From contig CALFMR010000264.1 of assembly GCA_937880585.1 (NCBI GenBank), positions 1 through 5,341 of the forward strand: 5,341 bases of DNA, written 5' to 3'. A program made the translations under genes and the position numbers. Source of the stretch: an uncultured Acidobacteriota bacterium (lineage in GTDB: Bacteria > Acidobacteriota > Vicinamibacteria > Vicinamibacterales > SCN-69-37). This document shows, piece by piece, positions 1-5,341 of this stretch (positions are counted from its first letter, which is position 1; every line of letters starts with the position of its first letter). The notes beneath the pieces are model-generated. The model was not told the DNA's origin. It saw only the letters and a program-made list of their open reading frames with translations, and made no database searches.

Positions 1-587
1 CGGAGGTCTCCGGCAACGGCGTGCGGTGCGCGGCGGCGTGGCTCGTACACAAGCGTCGGATGCGCGTCGGGTCGACGCTCACGATTGATACCGTCGCCGG
101 GCCCAAGCGACTCACGCTCATCGAAAGCGACGGGCTGCGACACACGTTCCGCGCCGAAATGGGCCCGCCGGCCGATCTCCGCGAAGAGACCCTCGACGTC
201 GACGGCACGCCCGTCCGCGCCGTCGTCCTTCGCGTCGGCAACCCGCAGTGCGTCGTCCTGGGAGAAGTCAGCGAGGATCGGCTCCATCACCTCGCCTCGA
301 AGCTGGCCGTGCATCCGTTCTTCCTGGAAGGTACGAACGTCGAGCTCGCCGCGGTCGAAGCCCCGGATCGCGTGCGCATCCTGATCTGGGAACGAGGCGT
401 CGGACCGACCGAGGCGTCGGGCACGGGCGCGTGTGCCGCGGCCGTCGCCGCCGCCTATGCCGGTGGCGCCAGCCGCATCGTCGACGTCGTCTCTCCCGGC
501 GGCACTCAGCACGTGGAGTGGACGGACGAGACGATCTGGCTCACCGGGTGGGCCAGACTCATCGGCGGCGTGGATTGGTGGGAATGA
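1..587 (+). CDS. dapF: Diaminopimelate epimerase family protein, 5'-truncated, Ser/Ser active site
   Basis: C-terminal 194 residues of a DapF-fold protein; the frame is open from base 3 and the true start lies left of the window. DapF interconverts LL- and meso-diaminopimelate in the cytoplasm for lysine and peptidoglycan synthesis. Visible family landmarks: SGNGVRC (bases 9-29), GNPQC (237-251), the TNVE strand motif, WERGVG, and SGTGAC (417-434). Order and spacing match DapF, with the Glu-Arg pair and the substrate-binding Asn of TNVE kept. Oddly, the two catalytic cysteines (Cys73 and Cys217 in Haemophilus DapF) are both serine (TCC at 9-11, TCG at 417-419), and the usual GNPH is GNPQ. The cysteines three residues after each GNG/GTG motif remain. 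It may be a lineage-specific working DapF, an epimerase for another substrate, or a paralogue with altered chemistry. Family membership is certain; the exact reaction is not. Confidence 0.88.
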   Translation, partial: EVSGNGVRCAAAWLVHKRRMRVGSTLTIDTVAGPKRLTLIESDGLRHTFRAEMGPPADLREETLDVDGTPVRAVVLRVGNPQCVVLGEVSEDRLHHLASKLAVHPFFLEGTNVELAAVEAPDRVRILIWERGVGPTEASGTGACAAAVAAAYAGGASRIVDVVSPGGTQHVEWTDETIWLTGWARLIGGVDWWE

Positions 588-592
588 CTACC

Positions 593-608
593 CGCGGCGT
601 TCGCCGCG
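593..608. terminator. GC hairpin between convergent genes (possible bidirectional terminator)
   Basis: A perfect 6-bp inverted repeat (CGCGGC at 593-598, GCCGCG at 603-608, 4-nt loop) fills most of the 22-bp gap between the stop of dapF and the stop of the convergent lipoprotein gene. The position suits a shared transcription stop. No T-run follows on either strand, so it is not a canonical intrinsic terminator, and short GC palindromes are frequent by chance in such DNA. Confidence 0.3.
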
Positions 609-609
609 A

Positions 610-1170
610 TTACCGTCCGCGGCGCGCGCCCGTGGCGGCCGGCAAATCCAGAATCTCGCGAATCCGCTGAATTTCCGCGGTCAACGCGGTCGCGGCGGGC
701 TGAAACTGCTGCGCGTCGACGCGTGTGCGCGCTTCTTGCAAGGTGGCCTGCGCCGACTGGACGGCGGTCCGCAGACGCGCGGCGGTCGCGGCCGGCGGAC
801 GCGGCGGTCCGGCGAGCCGCGCCTCGGCCGTCCGCACCAGGGCCTCGAGCTCGCCGAGCAGCCGTTCGGCCTCACCGCGCGCGGCGGCCTTTTCGTTGCC
901 CGCACGCTTGGCGGCGTCATACGCGCCGTCGCGCGCTTCGATGGCCAGGCTCAGCGCCTGTCGATAGTCGTGCTGCGCGACGGCCGCGTCGTAGCGGGCG
1001 AGCGCGTCTTCGGCGGTCTTGAGCTCGTCGGGCGCGTAAGTGGCGGCGTCAGCGGCGCGCGCGGCGGCGATCGCGCCTTCAGCCTGGTGGAATTCCTTGG
1101 TCGGCGGTTCGGAACACGCCAGCGTGGCGGCCGCCGCGACCGCGACGAGACACAGCCACGCGCGGGACAT
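610..1170 (-). CDS. DUF4398-like alpha-helical predicted lipoprotein
   Basis: 186 residues of unknown function. Residues 1-18 form a signal peptide (Arg3, then a Leu/Val/Ala-rich core) ending in TLAC, with Cys19 as the candidate lipidated residue; the -3 position is Thr rather than the usual Leu, so the lipobox is imperfect. The mature part is almost wholly helical and Ala/Glu/Arg-rich. Residues about 27-90 (AEGAIAAARAADAATYAPDE, then two further helices with DYRQALSLAIEARDGAYDAA) match what I know of DUF4398, an envelope-associated domain. A second helical segment (98-175) is split by a proline-rich break at 121-126 and looks coiled-coil-like. The ATG at 1168-1170 is chosen because it puts the signal peptide at the N-terminus; the frame remains open 53 codons upstream, but that extension would run into radC and hide the signal. 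It converges on dapF and diverges from radC. Likely periplasmic or membrane-anchored. Confidence 0.78.
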   Translation of the reverse strand: MSRAWLCLVAVAAAATLACSEPPTKEFHQAEGAIAAARAADAATYAPDELKTAEDALARYDAAVAQHDYRQALSLAIEARDGAYDAAKRAGNEKAAARGEAERLLGELEALVRTAEARLAGPPRPPAATAARLRTAVQSAQATLQEARTRVDAQQFQPAATALTAEIQRIREILDLPAATGARRGR

Positions 1171-1231
1171 TCGCGGGCGAGTATAACGCAGCGCACCGCG
1201 CCAACGCGGGTCGCCGCTGGAGTCTCGGACT
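1171..1231. promoter_or_regulatory. Divergent intergenic spacer with overlapping -10-like boxes
   Basis: This 61-bp spacer separates the start codons of the lipoprotein gene (-) and radC (+). Its only AT-rich patch, at 1180-1187, reads TATACT on the minus strand (1185-1180) and TATAAC on the plus strand (1182-1187), each one mismatch from TATAAT. Neither has a convincing -35 at 16-18 bp. If the minus-strand box is used, transcription would start about 3 nt before the lipoprotein ATG, which also lacks a Shine-Dalgarno, so that mRNA would be almost leaderless. For radC, TGGAG at 1218-1222 lies 9 nt before its ATG and is a fair ribosome binding site. The promoter reading is inference from sequence alone. 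Confidence 0.35.
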
Positions 1232-1903
1232 ATGATCGACGACATCGCGGCGCACGATCGGCCGAGGGAGAAGCTGGACCGGAACGGCGCCGGCGCGCTC
1301 GGCGACAACGAGCTCGTCGCGCTGGTCATCGGTCACGGCACGGCGGGACGATCCGCGCTGGCCGTCGCCAACGCGCTCCTGGCCGCCGCGGGGGGCGTGC
1401 GGGGCCTCACGCGCATTCCGCGCGCGCATCTCGCGCGTGTGCCGGGCGTCGGCGTGGCGCAGGCGAGCCGTGTGCAGGCGGCCGTCGAGCTCGGCCGGCG
1501 GACGATGCTGCCGGAGGGATCGGAGCGGCCGCAATTCCGGGATCCCATGGATCTGGCGGCGTACCTGCTGCCGCTCTACGGCGCGCACCCGGTCGAGCGC
1601 TTCGGCGCGCTGCTGCTGGACAAGCGCAACCGGCTGATCGCCACACGGCTCTGGACGGTGGGATCGGTCGACACGAGTCCGGCGCACCCGCGCGACGTGT
1701 TGCGTGAGGCGCTCATCGACGGCGCGACGGGGGTCGTGGTCTTCCACAACCATCCGTCGGGCGATCCGCGGCCGAGCCCTCCGGACGTGGCGCTCACGGC
1801 ACGACTGAAAGCCGCGGGACACATCGTCGGCGTCGAGTTGCTCGACCACGTGGTACTCGCCGACGATCGGTACTGTTCGATGAAGGAGATGGGGTGTCTG
1901 TAG
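1232..1903 (+). CDS. radC: RadC family JAMM/MPN-domain protein
   Basis: 223 residues, the usual length for RadC (UPF0758). N-terminal part (1-60): the family opening, here RPREKL then GALGDNELVALVIGHGT. A helix-hairpin-helix follows at about 62-90 (ARVPGVGVAQASRVQAAVEL), suggesting DNA contact. The C-terminal JAMM/MPN metalloprotease-like domain (about 105-223) carries the zinc motif HNHPSGDPRPSPPD: His172, His174, Asp185, with Glu122 in a plausible place for the catalytic acid. The old link of RadC to DNA repair was based on a mis-mapped Escherichia coli mutation; the cellular role is unsettled, and some relatives occur on mobile elements. This copy sits among chromosomal genes. The ATG start is supported by the RPRE motif beginning nine residues later and by TGGAG nine bases upstream. 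It diverges from the lipoprotein gene and overlaps larC by 10 bp. Confidence 0.93.
   Translation: MIDDIAAHDRPREKLDRNGAGALGDNELVALVIGHGTAGRSALAVANALLAAAGGVRGLTRIPRAHLARVPGVGVAQASRVQAAVELGRRTMLPEGSERPQFRDPMDLAAYLLPLYGAHPVERFGALLLDKRNRLIATRLWTVGSVDTSPAHPRDVLREALIDGATGVVVFHNHPSGDPRPSPPDVALTARLKAAGHIVGVELLDHVVLADDRYCSMKEMGCL
1883..1888 (+). promoter_or_regulatory. Shine-Dalgarno of larC, inside radC
   Basis: A perfect AAGGAG lies 5 nt before the GTG at 1894 and within the last codons of radC. It fixes the larC start at GTG 1894 and implies that the 10-bp radC/larC overlap is translated by coupling or re-initiation from a shared mRNA. Confidence 0.8.
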
Positions 1904-3225
1904 AAGGTCGCGTGCTGTACATCGAGTGCGCCGCGGGCGCGGCGGGCGACATGCTGCTCGGCGCGTTCCTCGATGCGGGACTGCCAATCGACGTGCTGCG
2001 ACAAGCGCTTGGCGGGCTGGCCGTCGATCACGAGCTGCGCGTGTCGCGTGTCATGCGGGCGGGCGTGTCGGCGACGCGGGTCGAGGTGGTCGATCGCGAA
2101 GCGGCGCGGCGCGCCGATCCATCGTCGGCCGCCGCGGAGCGTGCGCACACGCACGATCACGCCCACACGCACGACCATCCGCATCCGCACGACCACGGGC
2201 ATGACGGCGGCGGGCATCATCACCATCCGCCGGGCGCCGGCCATCGGTCATTGGCCGAGATCGAGCGCCTCGTCGGCACCGCGTCGCTCTCGCCGCGCGT
2301 GCGGGCGCGCGCCATCGCGCTCATCGGCCGGCTGGCGCAGGCCGAGGCGGACATTCACCAGATGCCGCTCCAGGACGTCCATCTGCACGAAGTCGGCGCC
2401 GTCGACTCGATCATCGACATCGTCGGCGTGGTCGTCGCCTTCGACTGGCTCGGCGTCGACGAGGTCGTCGTCTCGCCGGTGAACGTCGGCGGCGGCACGG
2501 TCGAGATCGCGCACGGCACGTTTCCCGTCCCCGCGCCCGCCACCGCGCGCCTCATCGCCGGCGCGCCCGTCTACAGCGCGGGACCGCAGGTCGAACTGCT
2601 CACGCCGACAGGCGCGCTGCTTCTGACGGGCTTCGCCACGCGCTTTGGTCCGATGCCGGCGATGACGATCGATCGCGTCGGCTACGGTGCCGGCACGCGC
2701 GACTTCCCGTCGGTGCCGAACGTCGTGCGCCTGTTCGTCGGCGCGCGCGCGGTGGAAGGGGAGCGCGTCCCGTCAGCGACCGCGGCCGAAACCGTCATCT
2801 CGATCGAGTGCGAGATCGACGACATGAGCCCGCAACTCTTCGGTCCCGCGATGGACCGGCTGTTCGCGGCCGGCGCGCTTGACGTCTTCCTGACGCCCGT
2901 GCAGATGAAGAAGAACCGCCCGGGCACGCTCGTGACGGTGCTCGCCACCGCGGAGACGCGCGCCGCACTCGTCGACGTCCTCTTTGCCGAGACGACGACG
3001 ATCGGCGTGCGGTTCACGACGATGACGCGCGAAACGCTCGAGCGGCGATGGGAGGAGGTCGTCGTCGATGGCGGTACGGTCCGGATGAAGATCGCCACCC
3101 GCGCCGGCCGTGTGCTGAACGTCATGCCGGAGATCGACGACTGCCTGCGCATCGCCGCCGCAACGGGGCGGCCGGTCAAAGAAATACAGGACGCCGCGCG
3201 CCGGGCTTGGCACGCGGGGAAATGA
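1894..3225 (+). CDS. larC: LarC, nickel-pincer nucleotide cofactor cyclometallase
   Basis: 443 residues, full-length LarC (formerly DUF111). LarC inserts nickel, in a CTP-dependent reaction, into the pyridinium bis-thiocarboxylate mononucleotide made by LarB and LarE, giving the cofactor of lactate racemase and other LarA-type racemases/epimerases. Evidence: N-terminal ECAAGAAGDMLLGAFLDAG (11-29); a histidine-rich loop at 85-111 with 14 His in 27 residues, a probable nickel store; HLHEVGAVDSIIDIVG from 163; GYGAGTRDFPSVPNVVRL; IDDMSP (308-313); MKKNRPG (338-344); and ETTTIGVRF. The last three lie in the CTP-using C-terminal domain. In Lactobacillus plantarum the two halves are joined by programmed frameshifting; here they are one uninterrupted frame. 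GTG start, preceded by AAGGAG within radC. No larA, larB or larE is in view, so the target enzyme is unknown from this window. Confidence 0.95.
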   Translation: MSVEGRVLYIECAAGAAGDMLLGAFLDAGLPIDVLRQALGGLAVDHELRVSRVMRAGVSATRVEVVDREAARRADPSSAAAERAHTHDHAHTHDHPHPHDHGHDGGGHHHHPPGAGHRSLAEIERLVGTASLSPRVRARAIALIGRLAQAEADIHQMPLQDVHLHEVGAVDSIIDIVGVVVAFDWLGVDEVVVSPVNVGGGTVEIAHGTFPVPAPATARLIAGAPVYSAGPQVELLTPTGALLLTGFATRFGPMPAMTIDRVGYGAGTRDFPSVPNVVRLFVGARAVEGERVPSATAAETVISIECEIDDMSPQLFGPAMDRLFAAGALDVFLTPVQMKKNRPGTLVTVLATAETRAALVDVLFAETTTIGVRFTTMTRETLERRWEEVVVDGGTVRMKIATRAGRVLNVMPEIDDCLRIAAATGRPVKEIQDAARRAWHAGK

Positions 3226-3244
3226 AGCCATCTATTCTTACAGT

Positions 3245-3322
3245 GCGCTGGGGTCCCACCCCCAGCGCTACGCGCTTCGCCGCCCTCGCTCCGCTCGGGG
3301 GCTCGCGGTGTCATCTTTTTTT
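3245..3322 (+). terminator. Double hairpin plus T-run after larC (candidate terminator / palindromic repeat)
   Basis: Starting 20 bp after the larC stop is a perfect 9-bp stem (3245-3253 with 3260-3268, 6-nt loop), GCGCTGGGG pairing with CCCCAGCGC. It shares bases with an alternative hairpin, AGCGC/GCGCT (3264-3268 with 3272-3276), so the two folds exclude each other. A second, imperfect stem spans 3280-3308 (CCGC with GCGG, inner pairs with a bulge), and seven T follow at 3316-3322 after a 7-nt gap. The whole could end larC transcription, though neither hairpin abuts the T-run as in a textbook intrinsic terminator. The stacked GC palindromes also resemble a dispersed REP-like element. Confidence 0.42.
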
Positions 3323-3329
3323 AGTTCTG

Positions 3330-3364
3330 CCCCTTACCCCTCTGCCCCTGTCCCTCTGTCCCCC
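3330..3364 (-). other. Potential G-quadruplex (minus strand) / C-rich tract
   Basis: The plus strand is an almost pure pyrimidine tract. Its complement carries five G-runs of 5, 3, 4, 4 and 4 G (complements of 3360-3364, 3352-3354, 3345-3348, 3337-3340 and 3330-3333) separated by loops of 5, 3, 4 and 3 nt, which satisfies the usual G3+N1-7 quadruplex rule. The plus strand includes two adjacent 14-nt near-copies (3340-3353 and 3354-3367), suggesting growth by tandem duplication. It sits between the T-run and the -10-like box before metG, on the template strand for metG-direction transcription. Formation in vivo is unproven. Confidence 0.5.
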
Positions 3365-3366
3365 TG

Positions 3367-3404
3367 TACAATGACGTGCTCGGGTCCCGTCCCTTCATCC
3401 TTTC
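3367..3404 (+). promoter_or_regulatory. Candidate metG promoter -10 and short leader without Shine-Dalgarno
   Basis: TACAAT at 3367-3372 differs from TATAAT at one base and is the best -10 candidate in the gap; the expected -35 position lies in the C-rich tract and shows no TTGACA-like sequence. A start near 3379 would give a leader of about 26 nt. The bases just before the metG ATG are CTTCATCCTTTC, pyrimidine-rich with no Shine-Dalgarno, so initiation would have to rely on other cues. No T-box, riboswitch or uORF is recognisable in the whole 3226-3404 gap. Confidence 0.35.
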
Positions 3405-5341
3405 ATGCCCCGCTTCTATCTCACGACCGCGATCGACTACGTCAACAACCGCCCGCATCTCGGGACCGCGTACGAGAAGGTGGCGGCCGACGTCATCGCG
3501 CGCTACAAGCGGCTGGCCGGGTTCGACGTGCGGTTCGTCATGGGCAACGACGAGCACTCGCAGAACGTCTTCCGGCGCGCGGCCGAAGAGGGCCTGAGTC
3601 CGATCGCGTACTGCGATCGGATGGAGCAGGAGTTCCGCCAGGCCTGGAAGAGCCTCGATCTGTCCTTCGACGACTTCATCCGCACGACCGAGCCGCGCCA
3701 CGCGGCCGCCGTCACGGAGATCACGTCGCGCCTGCACGCGGCGGGCGACATCTACCAGGGTGTGTACGAAGGCTGGTACTGCGTCGGCTGCGAGGCGTTC
3801 AAGCAGGACAAGGACCTGGTCGACGGCCGCTGTCCGCTCCATCCGCGGCTCGAACCGTCCTGGCTCAAGGAAGACAACTACTTCTTCCGCCTCTCCCGCT
3901 ACCAGCGGCCGCTTCTCGATCACTTCGCGGCCCATCCCGAGTTCCTGCAACCTGACGTCCGTCGCAACGAGATCCTGCGCCTCATCGAGAGCGGCCTCGA
4001 CGACATCTCGATCAGCCGCGCCGGCCAGGCCTGGGGCATCCCGCTGCCGTTCGACCAGCGGAGCGTCGTCTACGTGTGGTTCGACGCGCTCGTCAACTAC
4101 GCGTCGGCGGTGGGGCTCGGCACGGACCCGGCGCTGTTCGAGACGTGGTGGCCGGCGGACCTGCACGTCATCGGCAAAGACATCACGCGGTTCCACGCGG
4201 TCATCTGGCCGGCGATGCTCATGGCCGCGGGTCTGCCCCTGCCGCGCCGCATCCACGGGCACGGGTTCCTGACCAAGGACGGCCAGCGGATGAGCAAGTC
4301 GAATCCGGGCACGATCATTGACCCGGCCGAGGCCGCCGCGCGGCACGGTGCCGATCCGCTGCGTCTGTATCTGACCAAGGAGGTCGCCTTCGGCTCGGAC
4401 GGCGACTTCAGTTGGAGCCGGTTCGAAGAGAAATACAACGCCGACCTGGCGAACAACCTCGGCAACCTCGTCAACCGTGTCACGGCCATGGCCGAGCGGT
4501 ATCGTCAGGGACGATTGACGGGATCGTCCGGCCCGTCGCGACTTCGCGACGACCTCGCCGCGACCGTCCGCCGCTATCAGTCCGCGATGGACGAGCTTGC
4601 GCTCGACCGCGGCTGTCAGGAAGCGTTCCGCGTGGTCGACGCGGCCAACGAGCTCATCGCGTCGAGCGAGCCGTGGGCGCTGGCCAAGCGCGGCGACGCC
4701 GCGGCGCTCGACGAGGTGTTGTGGGCGTCGGCCGAGGCGCTGCGCCTCGCTGCCGTCCTCCTCAGCCCGGTCATGCCGCACGCGGCCGAGACGATTCTCG
4801 CGCGGCTCGACGCACCCGTCCGTCACGCCGGGGATCTGAACCTCGCGCGCGACGCCGTGTTCCAGACGAGCGGCACCCGCCAGGTGCTGCGCGGAAGCGC
4901 ACTCTGGCCGCGCCTCGAACCGAGTGGCACGTCGTCGCCGGCCGCGACGACAGAGACGACGCACGAGGCCGCCGCTCGACATCAGTCAAAGGTCAAGGAG
5001 TCTGCCGTGAGCGCACCTGAATCATCCACTCCGCGTCCCGATCCGCCGCCACCAGCCGCTGCGACACCCGCGACGCCCGCACCTGCGGGAGCCGCCGCCA
5101 ACGCTCCGCCGACGGCGTCGACCGACGGCCGGATCTCGATCGACGACCTGATGAAGATCGATCTGCGCGTCGCCCGCGTGCTCGCCGCCGAGCGCGTGCC
5201 GAATTCGAAGAAGCTCCTGAAGCTGCAGATCGATCTCGGCACCGAACAGCGGACGATCGTCGCGGGCATCGCGGAAGCCTACGAGGCCGACGCGCTCGTC
5301 GGCCGCTCGGTCGCCATCGTCGCCAACCTGAAGCCCGCCAA
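3405..5341 (+). CDS. metG: Methionyl-tRNA synthetase with C-terminal tRNA-binding domain, 3'-truncated
   Basis: Open from ATG 3405 to the right edge (645 codons seen). It charges tRNA-Met with methionine in the cytoplasm. The class I catalytic core starts at once (MPRFYLTTAIDYVNNRPHLG); the HIGH motif is HLGT (18-21) and the KMSKS loop is RMSKS (295-299). One zinc knuckle is formed by Cys126, Cys129, Cys143 and His146, as in Thermus-type MetRS. The CP region and YVWFDALVNY follow family order; NADLANNLGNLVNRV begins the helical anticodon-binding domain, which ends near ALWPRLEP (about residue 505). A Pro/Ala/Thr-rich linker (about 506-575) leads to an EMAPII/Trbp111-like OB fold (576 onward: RISIDDLMKIDLRVARVLAA, then IVAGIAEAY and VANLKPA), which dimerises and grips tRNA in other MetRS; its end is outside the window. 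The start is fixed by homology; there is no Shine-Dalgarno. The last His of HIGH is replaced by Thr and the first Lys of KMSKS by Arg, yet the rest is intact, so I expect a functional enzyme. Confidence 0.96.
   Translation, partial: MPRFYLTTAIDYVNNRPHLGTAYEKVAADVIARYKRLAGFDVRFVMGNDEHSQNVFRRAAEEGLSPIAYCDRMEQEFRQAWKSLDLSFDDFIRTTEPRHAAAVTEITSRLHAAGDIYQGVYEGWYCVGCEAFKQDKDLVDGRCPLHPRLEPSWLKEDNYFFRLSRYQRPLLDHFAAHPEFLQPDVRRNEILRLIESGLDDISISRAGQAWGIPLPFDQRSVVYVWFDALVNYASAVGLGTDPALFETWWPADLHVIGKDITRFHAVIWPAMLMAAGLPLPRRIHGHGFLTKDGQRMSKSNPGTIIDPAEAAARHGADPLRLYLTKEVAFGSDGDFSWSRFEEKYNADLANNLGNLVNRVTAMAERYRQGRLTGSSGPSRLRDDLAATVRRYQSAMDELALDRGCQEAFRVVDAANELIASSEPWALAKRGDAAALDEVLWASAEALRLAAVLLSPVMPHAAETILARLDAPVRHAGDLNLARDAVFQTSGTRQVLRGSALWPRLEPSGTSSPAATTETTHEAAARHQSKVKESAVSAPESSTPRPDPPPPAAATPATPAPAGAAANAPPTASTDGRISIDDLMKIDLRVARVLAAERVPNSKKLLKLQIDLGTEQRTIVAGIAEAYEADALVGRSVAIVANLKPA
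4995..5009 (+). promoter_or_regulatory. In-frame Shine-Dalgarno and GTG inside the metG linker
   Basis: A perfect AAGGAG (4995-5000) is followed after 6 nt by GTG (5007-5009) in the same reading frame as metG, just before the Pro/Ala-rich linker and the tRNA-binding OB domain. It is stronger than the initiation signal of metG itself. It could start a second, shorter product: linker plus OB domain, like a free-standing Trbp111 protein. It may instead be a relic of two once-separate genes, or chance. Confidence 0.4.

Noticed and set aside
1171..1329. Longer N-terminus for the minus-strand lipoprotein (start at 1329)
   Set aside because: It would bury the signal peptide 53 residues in and overlap the radC start; the ATG at 1170 gives a proper export signal.
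433..1707. A 424-codon plus-strand open frame spanning dapF, the lipoprotein gene and radC
   Set aside because: It crosses three supported genes in wrong frames and its translation is low-complexity Arg/Gly/Ala; a GC-driven artefact.
1079..1987. A 302-codon minus-strand open frame
   Set aside because: It is antisense to radC and the start of larC, with Arg-rich composition and no domain; a shadow of radC.
2140..2232. Short repeats in the CAC/CAT-rich stretch as a CRISPR or microsatellite
   Set aside because: They encode the in-frame His-rich loop of LarC and lack the regular repeat-spacer structure of a CRISPR array.
2682..3314. A 210-codon minus-strand open frame starting in the larC-metG gap
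   Set aside because: Its N-terminus is the translated palindromic element and the rest is antisense to larC; no plausible protein features.
3321..4982. A 553-codon open frame on the minus strand
   Set aside because: It lies antisense to metG, whose protein shows clear MetRS motifs throughout. The Arg/Val/Glu-rich translation has no recognisable domain and is the usual third-position GC shadow.
4920..5130. Possible frameshift or gene boundary separating metG from a tRNA-binding gene
   Set aside because: I translated the linker codon by codon and the frame is open with no stop, so the sequence as given encodes a fusion; only the possible internal start is kept as a finding.

Overview
The window is high-GC bacterial DNA that is almost entirely coding. 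Every recognisable gene is a chromosomal housekeeping or accessory-metabolism gene; there are no phage, transposon, CRISPR, rRNA or tRNA signatures. The style (GC-rich, Shine-Dalgarno used only for some genes, a DUF4398-type lipoprotein, palindromic GC-rich intergenic DNA) would fit an Acidobacteriota-like soil or sediment lineage. That placement is an inference from gene flavour, not a demonstrated assignment.

Layout from left to right. (1) 1-587, +: 3' two thirds of a diaminopimelate epimerase-family gene (dapF-like), cut by the window edge, in which both catalytic cysteine positions are serine. (2) 610-1170, -: a small DUF4398-like predicted lipoprotein, converging on dapF across a 22-bp gap that holds a GC hairpin. 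(3) A 61-bp divergent spacer with one AT-rich patch that reads as a -10 box on both strands. (4) 1232-1903, +: RadC-family JAMM-domain protein. (5) 1894-3225, +: larC, the nickel-inserting cyclometallase for the nickel-pincer nucleotide cofactor, overlapping radC by 10 bp with its Shine-Dalgarno inside radC. (6) 3226-3404: a 179-bp non-coding gap with a perfect GC hairpin, a second imperfect hairpin followed by seven T, a C-rich tract whose complement is a textbook G-quadruplex pattern, and a -10-like box. (7) 3405 to the window end, +: metG, a class I methionyl-tRNA synthetase with a proline/alanine-rich linker and the start of a C-terminal tRNA-binding OB domain; it runs off the right edge.

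The genes do not form one pathway. radC and larC look like a translationally coupled pair although no functional link between them is established; dapF (lysine/peptidoglycan) and metG (translation) are separate units. No clear new multi-gene system is visible. The points most worth following are the double Cys-to-Ser dapF paralogue or variant, an in-frame Shine-Dalgarno plus GTG inside the metG linker that could produce a free tRNA-binding domain, and the structured G4-bearing intergenic element before metG.
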